Below are positions 33,440 to 44,679 of a DNA stretch of 64,000 bases, in pieces; position 1 is the stretch's first letter; each line of letters starts with the position of its first letter. A program made the position numbers and the translations under genes. The notes beneath the pieces were generated by a model that was not told the origin of the DNA, ran no database searches, and saw only the letters and a list, made by a program, of their open reading frames with translations. This stretch comes from Thalassia testudinum (taxonomy: Eukaryota > Streptophyta > Magnoliopsida > Alismatales > Hydrocharitaceae): NCBI GenBank assembly GCA_037157565.1, contig JAZHRO010000055.1, positions 40,331,001 through 40,395,000 of the forward strand, in the 5' to 3' direction.

Positions 33440-36132
33440 TGTTTAATGTGGAGAAATCGAGTTTAAAATGAAGTGTTGTAATATAGTCGAAATCGCTTTG
33501 AAAACAAATAGATTTTTATTATTCGAAAAGATTCCGAAGTCGAACACAGGGAGCAATATGGGATTTAGAAATCAAGATCACAATTCAAACTAAAAGAATT
33601 AGCAATAATATCATTATCAATGTGCAAAAAGATGGGAGTAAAATGGTGATTTAGATCACCAAATACTCCTACAATATCAACTAAGGAACTCAATGTATAT
33701 GTATGAAATTAAAGCTAAATCTATCATCTGATTTAGAAATCAGATGACTTAAAGTCTGATGTTCTTTCTTTCTCTGACTCTTCTTTTCTTTTGCACCCTA
33801 TTCCTCTTCAGACCTTCCTCTTCTTTCTCTGCTTTCTCAGTTGCACATTCTTCTTCTTCAGCTTCTGCTCAGGCCTTCACTTCTTCTACCTTTAGCTCTA
33901 CGATCCTCCTCTTCTTCTCTTCTTCCTTCTCTGGCTTTCCTCTTCTGAATCCAGCTAAGTGTCAGCCGAACTTCCCTATAGCAAAACCCTCCCCCTACCC
34001 GCGCAACTCTCCTCTCTCTTTCTCTCTTAGGATCCACTCTCTCACAGACACGGGTTATCGGGTTATCGGATTCAGGCACATACCCGGGTCTAGGCTCACC
34101 GACGTGCGGTGGTGAGCGAGGAGTGCAGGTCAGGTTATCGGGTTGAACCAGGTCCGCGGGTACGTGTCGCGGATGAGGTCGGGTGAGCGGGTGTGAGGGA
34201 CCTCACCCTGTGAACTGAGGCGAACAGCTACCAGCATAAATTCAAATTATGCGGGTGCATGGCTTCAACACTTTCTGATGTGGGACTATTTGTGCCCCCT
34301 CCTTCGCATGTCTGTAGCAGGAGGTCTCCCTTCAATTGCCTCAACTCGCGAGGCTTGTGTCTTCTATTAACTGCTGGGATCTATTCGAGGGTCGATTCTG
34401 CATGACCTGGAGCAGAGACCTGGGACCAAAGCACCTGGAGCGAGCTTCAAGCAAGCTCGAAGCTTGCTCGTCAATGGCGGCAAGGTCGAGTTCCTGAAAT
34501 CAACAAAATGGCCTTTCGGCCACGTTAGAATGCTCAGGGAGGGTCGACGGAGCACGACGAACGTGGTGGGGGTGTTTGTGTGGCATGTGGATGTCTGTGA
34601 GTGCGTGGCGAGGTCAAACTACGTGCATGAGAGTGGGCATATTTGGGGGTGCGTGTGAGTGAGTGAAGAGGTGAATAAAGAGAGGGGAAATGAGCGGAGA
34701 GGTGAGGCGGTGGTCGTGGGCTTGTCGGCGAGGGATTTGGTGGTCTATGGAGGTGGGATGGTCTTGCCAGAGGGGATGGCCAAAGATGGAGGAGATGGAA
34801 TTGCGAAGGGTCGTCGGTGGTCGGATTTGGAAATAAAGAGAGGAGAAGAAAATAGGGGAGATAAGGAGCTTAGCTAGGAGGTAGGTGGATGAAGTGGGGT
34901 AGAGATGGCGTCGGATGTGGTGTTGCTGACATCGGAGACGAAGGAGGCTCCAGTGAGGTAGAGAGGCGAGGGTAAAGGAGGAAAGGGCATCTGCTAGTAC
35001 AGCGAGACGCGGATGAAGGCAAGGGAGAGGAATCCACCACTGGTATTGCGGAAGGACGATGAGAAAAGGTAGAGGAGAATTGTCGGATGTCGAGGAGCCT
35101 TCGACCGTGAAAGAGAGAGAGGAATTGTGGGGATTCACGACCGATTTCGAGTGTGAGGAGGTCAGCGAGCTCTGAGGGTCCTTATAAAAGGTTCTAGGGG
35201 GCGGTTAAAGCTTGGGAAGCAAGCTTCCCAAGCTTGGAAGGTTGTCGAATTTGGGTAATTTTTGAGACCCAAATATCTCATGCGTTTGCATGAGATATTG
35301 GGAAAAATTCGGATCACAAGGGTGGGTTCAGATTGGAGAGGATTTCTCAAGGAGTTTCCCTGTCAATTTTGGAAGGGATTCTCCAAGCAATCAAGGAGAA
35401 ATCTCCTATCAAAGGTCACCGGAGTAGGTTTTCTCCACGATAATGGCAGAGGGACCTTATTGTGCAAACGACATAGTTAGGGGGCTGAATGCAAGGGTTT
35501 TTGAAAGTTGAGGGTATAAATATAATCAAATAGGACCATTTTGCAAACTAGGTCAAGACAAGTTCTCCTTGGGTCCAAATTTTGGTACAAACCTAATTTT
35601 GACCTAAGAAATCCAATGGTGAAGTTAGATTTTGGTTTTAACCACGTTTGACTGGGTAATTTATGCAAAAACCTAAATTAGGGTAAATATCTGTTTGAGA
35701 CTCCATTTCGGGTCAAGATGGGTTCTGATGGTCAAATTGAAGGTACTAAACCCTAGAGAATATTTTTATATGATTTTTAGAGGGTTTATGTGAATTTTAT
35801 CCTAACTAGAACCTTGGTTAATTAAGTGGGTCAGTTTTTAGGGTTTCAAAAGTCATTTAATTCTCAAAACATACGCAAACCCTTTTCTGTCTGATCTAAC
35901 CCACTTGTTATCCTATTAAGGCCATTTGACCTTTATTCAAACCTTGAGAAAACTCATGGTTGTACTGCATTCATGATAAGTTGGTAAAATTGTAATTTTA
36001 ACCCTAGTTTCTTATTTTTCTCTCAGAATGGTTATACAGTGAGTTGTGGTTCTTTGGCGATTATGTAGGAGCATTTATTGACTTAATTGTGTCAAAATGA
36101 GATAGTTATGGCTCATGATGGTGTTCCCATCA
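33440..36132 (-). mobile_element. solo LTR-A (2.69 kb), family A/B
   Basis: On the plus strand it begins TGTTTAATGTGG and ends GTTCCCATCA; read in the element's own direction it is TGATGGGAACACCATCATGAG...CA. Related to LTR-B (48928-51643) along its whole length: 'gaagtcgaacacagggagca' near 33534, the CTTC-rich block 33760-33990, and 'aaatccaatggtgaagtt' (35606). In element direction it carries 'tccctgtgttcgac' near its 3' end, as do LTR-C and the full-length element. No internal region, so solo. The short frames inside are leader shadows. Confidence 0.88.
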
Positions 36133-36303
36133 TAAGAAATGCGAGATATGTGTGCAAGCTAAACAAACTAGGAAGTCTTTTCACTCTATTGCTATAGATA
36201 CCGAGGTTCTAGATTTGGTGCACAAGGATATCTGTGAGTTTAACTGTGTATTTACTAGGGACAATAAAAAGTATTTTATCACCTTTATAGATGATAGTAG
36301 TAG

Positions 36304-36308
36304 ATACT
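36304..36308. repeat. TSD ATACT of LTR-C, left copy
   Basis: ATACT recurs at 52399-52403. Joining across gives AGT AGT AGA TAC TGC TAT GTG, restoring SSRYCYV of the integrase. Confidence 0.95.
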
Positions 36309-38199
36309 TGTAGCGGAAAATCTACGCAAAAAGATTTGAGTTTTGAAAACCCGTCGCCGTAGTGTAATTTGCGAGAAAAATCCGTCAATAGATAATTTTA
36401 ACTGAAACTAAAAAGGAATTCTGGGTCGAACACAGGGAGGTAGATGTTCGATTAAAAATCGCGTTTGCTTTGTTGTCATGAAGCAAATTCGCTAGTTGAA
36501 TTGAATCTACACTTGTTATCTACTTAAAGAATAATGAATAGAAGAGAGAGAAAAAAATGATACAAATAAAGAGAAAAATAGAGATAGAATTTCATAACCA
36601 CTGAATGATGTTGATTACAACTACTCGGAACACTAAAAAGCAGGAAATCTATGCTAGAAAGCAATAAAAGAGAAGGTGGAGAGAAGTTATCCTCCTCGAC
36701 GGCTGCTTGGAGGACAAGCTGCGTTGGCGGAGAGCCCGGATGAATGTGGTGAGATGCAGGACAAAGGAGAACGAAGACGAATGACGAAGGATGGGGCAGG
36801 GCAATGTCGCAACGGGATTCGCTTCTCGAATGCCGGTGAGAGGACAATCGCGGGATGCTCCACGAAGGAGGTGAGAAGAGAGAAAGGGATGAAGAAAGTG
36901 TGGGGGTTATAGGGCCTTTTATTGGTGAAGATTGGAGGGGGCACAAAGGTCATTTCATCTTAAAACATTAAATAAGGGGATCTTTAGTGACACATATAAA
37001 CGTCACTAAAGACCCTACGTCACTGAAGAACGTGTGCACGCCCCAACCTCCTCTCCTTCCTCTGTGCTAAATACTCATGCACGATTGGGCATCTCAGCTG
37101 TCCGATCTCTTGATCGGATGGCTTAAAACGTTCCATCGCTCGACTTCTCATCGCGTGCCTGCACGATCTGTGCTCATCCCACGCACCACGTAGCGCTCCT
37201 ACTGTCGCACGATCTACATCGGATGACCTAATTTGGCTGCGCTCGCGCTCATGCCTTGATTTGAGGCGCGCGGGACTCGAGCACTTGTCCTCTTTTGCAA
37301 AACACAAGGTGCAACCAATTCGTCATCTTCTTAGATGGTCATGGTCTTAATTCAATGAAGTCGCACCTCAGTCGTTCGATGAAAATCCAATGGCTTTAAT
37401 CGAGCGATGAGGGCTACTCTAGAAAGTTTAGGGTGCATGATGAGAGGCTCATCATGGCTTCTAATTAATCGTAATTAACTTGTTTCCCTAGTTAATTAGC
37501 TAAGAGTATGTATATATAAGGGTTAAATATGTAATAAGGGACAAATCAATAAAGGACCTTAAAATAAGTTAAAAATGATAAATTATAAGCCAATTAATAT
37601 TATTAATAACTTAATTAATAAATGGACTCGAAATACCATTAATTAACTACCTAATTATTATCTTATTTAACTTAAGTATAACTTAAGATCTAAGTCTTAA
37701 ATAACTTAAGTAAGCTAATAAGTAAATAAATATAAATAAATGGGTCAAAAGGTGAATACAAGGCTTTAATATAATATTTAGGTAAATTATAAATATATAT
37801 AAAAAGTTAGAAAAGAAAATAATTTAAATTAACCTTAAAAGCCTCTGTTTACATTTCGGTCCCTGGAATTCACTGCATTTGAGTCCTTTCCTTTCACCTA
37901 GGTCCTCATCTTTCCTTGCATATAGGTCCCTACGAACATCTTCTTCTTCAGCGCTTGAACGGCTGACATTCGGCGGTGATGTTACCCTCCGATGACCGTT
38001 CATCTGATGCCATTCCACCCTCGTGAAGCTTTTGAAGCTTGCGCTCACCACCTCAAATCTATCCACTGGTCCGGATTTATCCAAAATCCTAATTAGGTCA
38101 TGGCGTTAACCTCACCAGCGTCGCAGATGACGTCGGAAGTTAGGCCGCACTTAGACGCAAACCCGTCCGGATTCAAGTCCCTTAGCCATTGTCGAACCC

Positions 38200-38207
38200 T
38201 ATAAATA
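38200..38207 (+). promoter_or_regulatory. TATA box of LTR-W
   Basis: TATAAATA within 'ccctataaatacccc', followed by a C- and T-rich leader typical of plant LTR transcripts. Placement suggests transcription starts about 30 bp downstream. Confidence 0.5.
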
Positions 38208-38762
38208 CCCCTTGAACCCTATGATTTGGGTGGTTAGCTCCCTACCCTCTTCCCCAATCGCAGCTAACTGATAGGCTATTCTTCCTACTCCGACGACCAT
38301 TCTTTGTCTCCATCATATTCCTCCGATCGTCTCCACTCGCTTCCGATCTCCGCCATCGTCCGCTGCATCCTCTGACGAAGTGCCGACGCCGGACTTTGCT
38401 TCCATGCCACAAAATCGCTCGCCGGAGTTCTTCCTCCAACCTTCTGATTTCATCCTCTGTTAAGAACTTTCGACAAAGACTCCTTAACTTCCTTCGTCCA
38501 AGTAACATTAGGATTAGGTTTAGGTAAGAGTAGTGTAACTTAGTTCAGAAGATTAGGTAGTTAGTTAGGTTTAAATGTTAAAATTGTATGATGTCTTCCT
38601 TAGCTCCGGTGAGGTCTTTGAGCTCGTTTGAGCCACCGTTTTGTCATTTTTACACATCGATCACCTTCCTCACCTTATCATGATTTCATAGCACTGTTTT
38701 ACCTTCACTCTTAACAGCTGAATCACCTAGTTCATCTTCACATTCACCGGCGACCTCCATTG

Positions 38763-38767
38763 TCCAC
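38763..38767. repeat. TSD TCCAC of the full-length element, left copy
   Basis: TCCAC recurs at 46410-46414 immediately after the 3' LTR. Perfect match. Confidence 0.95.
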
Positions 38768-40461
38768 TGATGTAAACATGTTTACACTACTTAAGATGTC
38801 TATTATGCATGTTCTTAAGCATAGGATTGCATTTCATACTATAAATATTACATAACATGCATCATCTTGCATTTAGAGTTGTTTGAATAAAATAGAGGTT
38901 AATTGTCTCCTTTTATGTTCATGGACAAGGCAAACTTTTTATCGGGGCCTCGGATCAAAGATCCAACCGTATAGATGTGATCAGGGCAACGATTGAGTTC
39001 AATGACTCTAAGATCGCCCTAATCAGGCATCTGTAGCATCAGATAGAGATCGGGGAACCCTAGAAGATCAAGGGCCAAGACGATGTGAATCCGCACTTCA
39101 AACGACAAATTTGACCACACGGATGGATTTGGATCGACGATCGTAGCCTAACGGTGCAAAAATTGACTTAATCCGACAACCGTGGACCATCTACATCATC
39201 CAGAAGATGGACAACTCAAATGGCGCCATGTGGTGCCATCTTAGCCGCCCAAAGCACCCGCCGCACCTTCTCTTCTTCAATCAGAGTGTCGTTTCTCTGC
39301 CGTTGGATGCACATCCAACGGCCGTGGATGCGCGTGCCTAATTTCATCCGCGCGACCATCTCGACTGCGTAGCGCAGCGGAGACGACGCTGCGGGCGAAG
39401 CAGAGGTCGCGGGGTCAAGCCCCCGCAAGCCTCAAATCAGGCGCGGGCATGGAGCAGGCTCAATTGAGCTGTAGGATGGTGAGCGGACGGTTCAGATGTG
39501 GAGACATGGCGTGATCTAGGCACACGAATCACGCACGTGAGATCAAATGCGCGTTCGTTTCAATGCTCGATTTGACGCGGGCGCAATTAAGGCACGGCGA
39601 GGAATGCATCTCAGCTGTTTGATCTCACGATCGAATGGCTGAGATTCAGCGAACGTGAGCTTGCGTTGAGCGCGTGACAGGCGAAGAGGCGCGAGGGTGC
39701 CGCCCACGTTGGCCATGTTCGAACCTTTAGCGACGGTTTTATTCATCACTAAAGGTCCTGAATTAATGTTTTTAGAGTTGTAATGACCAAATTGCCCCCA
39801 CTACTTGCAACTATAAAAGGAGACCCCCTCCACATGAAATTCTCATCCCTTCCTTCTCTTCTCTCCCTCTTCAAAGCTCAAGAGAAGCTTATCCCACACC
39901 CGGGATGCTTCTTGCGAGATAAAGTCAATTTTTCATCCCCCTTTCGGAAGTGGATCTCGCGACGATGACGACGTGCTGCCCCATTCCCGTTCTTCCATTT
40001 CATCCTACTTCGTCCTCCTTCGTCCAGGCATCGTCCCGTTCGGCTCGTCCTCCAAGCGATCGTCGAGGAGGATATTTCTCTCTCCATTCTTTTAATGCTT
40101 TCTAGAGTAGATTTACTGCTTTCTAGTGTAATCATTTTCCCATTTTCTAGTGTAACGAACAATCTTTCTGATGATGAAATTCCATGTTCATTCTTCATCT
40201 CTTTTTGATTTTTGTTTGTAATATTCTCTCTCTCTCTTCTATTTATTGTAAATAGTTATATAGTTCTAATCAATTAATTTACTTCGTGACAAATAAATCA
40301 AATGCGTGTTTTTAAATCAAACGTCCGCCTCTCTGTGTTCGACCCAGGATTTTCATTCCGATATAAATTTTATTTGTTGAACACGAGTTCTTCGCTTTCA
40401 TACTACGATGACAGGTTTTTCAAAACCAAACACATTAGCGTAGCAACCCGTGCATTCAACA
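38768..40461 (+). repeat. 5' LTR of the LARD-like element
   Basis: 1,694 bp, TG...CA. It contains the hairpin-like pair 'cctttagcgacggttttattc' and 'atcactaaaggtcctgaat' (39721-39762), a TATA box at 39812, the leader, and 'cctctctgtgttcgaccc' about 125 bp before the end. Confidence 0.95.
39812..39819 (+). promoter_or_regulatory. TATA box in the 5' LTR
   Basis: TATAAAAG in 'caactataaaaggagacccc'. The 3' LTR has 'caactacaaaaggagacccc' at the same place (about 45728), so only the 5' copy keeps the box. Confidence 0.65.
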
Positions 40462-40464
40462 TTT

Positions 40465-40482
40465 TGGTGCCGTTGCCGGGGA
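40465..40482 (+). other. primer-binding site
   Basis: TGGTGCCGTTGCCGGGGA, three bases after the 5' LTR, is the tRNA-complementary site common in plant Tat/Athila-type Ty3/gypsy elements (TGGCGCCGTTGCCGGGG). Confidence 0.85.
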
Positions 40483-41597
40483 AGCGATGCTCTTTGATTT
40501 TTTCTTCACGTTTTCTAACTTATAAATCATTTACCTCACTTCTCTCCTTTCTTATTGTGATTACAGGTACTCTTTCGAGACGAGCAAAAGCGGCAGATTG
40601 GAGTACAGTGCTGTGGAAGGTTTTGTAAGTTACCCCCACCTCCCACCCATTAGATTTCATTTCACCACATAATAACACAAACATCAATCAACCTAGGTAT
40701 TCTTATAAACTTTAAGGTTAGATTGTTTGTTGTTTGACACCCATACCTGCCCCAACCTCCACATTAAAAAAAAAGAAAAAAAATCTCACAGAGGTACACA
40801 ACCTCATCTGATTTTCAAACTCAACCGGTAAGCCAATCTTTGGAGCCGGTACACACATCCAACACAATTGAGTAGAAATCAGATTAGGTAATCACTTGTG
40901 TGCCTAACTAAGTGGTGCAACAGGCCAATTATTTGAGTTGATTGGGCTGCACCACTTCAATTAAAATCAACTCATCAAGTAGTTGCCACATAGGTTCAAC
41001 TCCTAGGGATTTACCAGGCACTCCACATTCTTTTAAGTTTTAAAGGAAAACATCTCCACCTGTGCTTTCAAAACCTGGTGTGCCAACAAAACTTGTTTGA
41101 AAACACCTAAAGTTGAATCCTAAAAGCTACTAAGCAAGATTTTAACCCTAAAATTCACCGCATAAAAAATAATCTTGCTTGAAAACTACTGGTTGTGCAC
41201 GCACACACAAATCAATCAATCATTAAGGACACAACCCAGATAAAGGGCCTATCACATTCCAAAGCACATTCAAACCTAGCCCTAAATAAAACAGAGTAGA
41301 CGTTGGCCTTAAGGATTCGGCTCGCTCTTCAGAGCCCAGAACGAGATTATTTTTTATTAGTCTATTTTTACTGTTCAATCTGATGTCTAGCTAGGGAAGC
41401 AGAATCAAATGATCGCGGCTGGGGGGTACACTAGGAACCGGAGGCGCAAGTCGAAGGAGAAACCTTCTCCCCAGTCCCTCCTTCTAACTGGTTGGATTGA
41501 ACAGATAGAAGTAGATCAAATCGTTTCTTTATCTCAAGATGGGTTTTAGGAATCTGTAGGTCTTTAGGCTAGCCCACTTAAGGACAGGTTTGATTGC

Positions 41598-42314
41598 TTG
41601 TATTATAGGGTACCTTTCTTCCTCCCGTTTATCATGAATCTTTCCACATATTACACGCATTCCCACTCTTTCACTCCTGTTTTGAATTATCCTCAACATG
41701 ACGATTATCCCGACTCGTACTATAATCAACCATCAGTTAGTCAGGATAACTCGGATTGGGGATACAGTTCCAGACCTCCTTGTTTAGGGTCTAACCCTGA
41801 ACACTATGATTGTGATTTTTATCCTTTTCAAAGCTACATCGATTATAGATCGTCACCCTTTCATGAACAACCTAATACGATCTACAATCATGAAGGATAC
41901 ACTGATTCTTACCTATCCTCTGATTACACTGCCTTTAGGTCATCACTACCTTTTGAACAATCTGAAATGACCTATTATCAGGAAGGGTATAACGAATCTC
42001 AATTCGTTAATTCCCTTGCATTGACCCCAAACCCACCCAACCCTGAATCAACTCATTTGGTTCAAGGTAACCAGGTTTAAGATAAGGTTCTGGCTAACTT
42101 GAGGAATATCATACAATCTTTAGAAGTTCAGCCAATACCTTGCATTGAGAGATTGGAGTCCCTGATTCAGATGATTGATGATTTGAATAAGTATTTGTTG
42201 GATTGGCTCCAGGATGTTAAGGATAAGAACCCGAGTGAGTTTCTACTTGGAAAGTTAGAGAAATTGAGGATGAGATTTGTGGTCGCTTTGATTCAATCAT
42301 GGGATGATTCCTAG
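41598..42314 (+). CDS. LARD ORF, Tyr/Ser/Pro-rich protein of unknown function, one internal stop
   Basis: A single frame runs 41598-42314, broken only by TAA at 42078. The first part is rich in Tyr, Ser, Pro, Asp and Gln, with loose repeats such as YPQHDDYPDSYYNQPS, NPEHYDCDFYPFQSYIDYRS, PFHEQPNTIYNHEGYTDSYL and PFEQSEMTYYQEGYNESQF; the last two show a repeated PF.EQ..(T/M).Y..EGY unit. The second part (42099-42314) is Leu/Lys-rich and probably helical: NIIQSLEVQPIPCIERLESL, IQMIDDLNKYLLDWLQDV. I do not recognise a domain; there is no zinc knuckle or pol motif. The true start could be the second Met (41635). It could be a structural or cis-acting protein of the non-autonomous family, or a relic of the gag leader. 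Confidence 0.5.
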
Positions 42315-42466
42315 GATGAACTCCCTTCAGGAGAGCCAATATCGAAACCCGCTTAGGCACCTTTTGGGGGGACACGTGTTATGCGGCTGACCAGATTGAA
42401 TTAGAGCAACCAATTAAGGATGATCTGATTTCTTCACCTAAGATCCCTGAGCCAGGGTACGAGGAA

Positions 42467-42853
42467 ATGTATGTCTCCATGGATCAGAAAGTGACAGATG
42501 ATTTTGGGGCATACATTTATATGGATCTTGATTTCTTTGATTCTGATGGTGAAGATTCAAGTTGCGAAGTTTCACGCGAGTTTACAGAACACGATTTTTG
42601 TGAGACGATTGGGCTTGAGGAATCTGATAGATCATTTGATAGCCCAATAAATGAGGAAACTGATCTTATTAGGGCTCACATTACAGATCCAGAATCTCAT
42701 TTTCTGGAGGATTCAATTCAATGCCCTGATTATCAGTTACACCTCGTTGAGCTTATCGATGATTCCGTTTTTGAGATAATTAGACTCAAGTCAATTCTGA
42801 TTCAGCCACATCATTTAGACTTGGAAATTTCAGATTGGGTGATTAATATGTAA
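42467..42853 (+). CDS. LARD ORF, acidic protein of unknown function
   Basis: A 128-residue open frame with ATG at 42467, in another register than the upstream ORF. Strongly acidic, with DLDFFDSDGEDSSCEVSREF, TEHDFCETIGLEESDRSFDS, SPINEETDLIRAHITDPESH and LDLEISDWVINM. No known domain. Both LARD ORFs keep biased composition over a long span despite no visible function. The gap 42315-42466 lacks stops in one frame only in part, so a frameshift joining the two is possible but not shown. Confidence 0.45.
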   Translation: MYVSMDQKVTDDFGAYIYMDLDFFDSDGEDSSCEVSREFTEHDFCETIGLEESDRSFDSPINEETDLIRAHITDPESHFLEDSIQCPDYQLHLVELIDDSVFEIIRLKSILIQPHHLDLEISDWVINM

Positions 42854-43447
42854 GATGTCCCAAAATTTAACATTCTGAATGAGGAGGATAGAAGCTGGCA
42901 AGTTCTGATTTGGGAAGCTAACCCCGGAGGAAGTAGAAGACCGTGTCTAAGGGTTCTTTTTCATCTGAAACCATCAAACCAAAACCCTTATGACATTTGT
43001 TCTGAGGATGTTCAACCCAAGCACACATTCATTGATTATCATTTTGATATCTCTGTAACCCAACTTTTTGGTCTTGGGTTGCATCCTCATAAATCGCAGG
43101 CCTGACTCCGCTTGCATACTGATTTTAGGTTTTGGGTAATTTTATCCAGAACCTGAGATATTCTCGATTATGGGGTATGGGTCTGCATCACAATCTAGTC
43201 CACATTTGTGGACATCTATTGACAAGTCAGAGGTTTCTTCTGTTTATTCTGATTCTGACCTGTACTTGTGAATTCTTTATTTCTCTTCTTTGTATAGTGT
43301 GCCTAGCTGAAGGCACTAAATTCAGCACGTATACAGTTCTTTTTAGTTTTTATCTCGGAGCGGACCTGACATTCACGCAATTCAGGTGCTTTCTACGCTC
43401 ATCCACTCTGTTTTATGTCTTTTCAATACAATGAGGACATTACATTA

Positions 43448-43463
43448 GATAGGCATGGGGGGG
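43448..43463 (+). other. internal polypurine-tract-like motif
   Basis: GATAGGCATGGGGGGG repeats the terminal tract GATAGGCATGGGGGTA (44664-44679) 1.2 kb upstream, directly after 'caatgaggacattacatta'. It could be a second priming site, or mark the former end of a coding region as in Tat-type elements. Confidence 0.55.
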
Positions 43464-43860
43464 TGGATATTCATCTCTGAATTTATTCGTCAGCTCCGTA
43501 GATTTATTTTCTTTTTTTTAAAAAAAATAGAACTAGGAAAGAGAACTTGGGTTTAAGAAAATTTTCAATCTTAGGAAATATTACATTATGATTTGAACAC
43601 AAAGACTCTTTAGGTCTTTGGATTTAATCAGCCCGTGTATCTACTAAAATGTGGATTTGTTTTTCGAATCCTCACCAACCTAAATTCTATTTTAATTAGA
43701 GTAAATAAGTTTGGGTGATAAGTACAAGTACACGACTTATCAACCCACCCTCTGATTTGAGGAAATTTTGAGTTTTAAGCATCTACGTACTTTCTTTGCA
43801 CTGACTCGTTGTTCGGAGATTCTAACGGAAATTGGGTAGCTAATGAACCTTCTAGGGTGA

Positions 43861-44115
43861 TATGGTTGGCAAGTTACTGTGGGTAACAACCCATAAGTAG
43901 GTTGTCCAGAGCCCAGTCACTGGACCTTTCTCTTTTTTCTGCTTTTAGGTAAATTTTAGACCAGGGAAGCCACCTACTTAAAAAGAAAAAAAAGTCAAAA
44001 AGAAAAGGAGAAAAGAAAAAAGAGAAATAAGCCACACTTCGCCGCACGAGTATGACTGGCAAGTTGTCGGTGGTAACAGCTCATCGACCGGTTGTCCAGA
44101 ACCCAGCTCAATAAA
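43861..44115 (+). repeat. two direct copies of a 65-bp motif in the LARD 3' region
   Basis: 'tatggttggcaagttactgt' (43861) and 'tatgactggcaagttgtcgg' (44050) start two units that continue with 'gggtaaca.c.cat' and end 'ggttgtccagagcccagt' / 'ggttgtccagaacccagc'. Each contains potential stem-forming sequence. Known from the 3' regions of Tat-type elements in general form; role unknown. Confidence 0.7.
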
Positions 44116-44663
44116 TGCACTGAAAATTCTCAAAACACTTAGGAAGAAGCGGAGAAGTAGAATAAACCGGGGAGATATACACTGGATTCACCCTTGTCTT
44201 GACCCCGTAAAAAAATTAAAAGTAGGGAGAAAGCTACCGATTGTAAAGATACACCTTTAGGCAGAATTCTTTTTTAGGTCACCCAGAGGTGTAGAAATCC
44301 AAAGTCCATTTTAACTGCCAGTCAAAAAGTCTATCACATTCACAATAAGATGATTAGAACTTAGGGTTCTCATCAAATCTTGGGTGAGTTGAATGGCTGT
44401 AGAAAGCCACTCTTAAACCCTAAAACTTGAAAATCCAAAAAAAAAAAAAGAAAAGAGGAAAAAAGAGAAAAAGGAAATTTTCTTTGAATAAGGTGATGGC
44501 TTGAGGCGATCTGCATTTTGGCAGATACTCGGGCACTATTGTGTCTTTGAAAGTTCAGATCCTAAGTAGACATTTTCTTAATGATTGAAAATAACTCAAG
44601 CCCAAATAATCCAACCTGATTCTTTTATAAATAGCATATAGTTTTTGCTAGGGACTAGCAAAA

Positions 44664-44679
44664 GATAGGCATGGGGGTA
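44664..44679 (+). other. polypurine tract (plus-strand priming)
   Basis: GATAGGCATGGGGGTA lies immediately before the 3' LTR. Confidence 0.85.

Larger units (their letters stand above)
33131..36308 (+). pseudogene. copia integrase, N-terminal zinc region and core start, split by LTR-A
   Basis: 33136-33439 carries the pre-integrase region, then *HGRFGHVNFNSLKRMMKLNM and IPKHTIDKTK (W to TAG at 33346). 36138-36308 continues KCEICVQAKQTRKSFHSIAI, DTEVLDLVHKDICEFNCVFT and RDNKKYFITFIDDSSRY. LTR-A (33440-36132) sits exactly between the His pair and the Cys pair of the HHCC zinc finger. The first catalytic Asp is in HKDIC. Confidence 0.88.

Noticed and set aside
33459..33480. LTR-A starting at TGTTGTAATATAG
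   Set aside because: Gives no TSD and leaves 30 bp of non-copia sequence; TGTTTAATG at 33440 gives the exact TSD TAAGA.
34614..35138. 174-aa minus-strand frame
   Set aside because: Inside LTR-A leader; the homologous part of LTR-B has other frames and lengths.
36309..37455. A separate 1.1-kb LTR ending at 'ggctcatca' (37455)
   Set aside because: No matching TSD. The ATACT duplication and copia frame link 36309 to 52398, and the hairpin at 37440 belongs to LTR-W.
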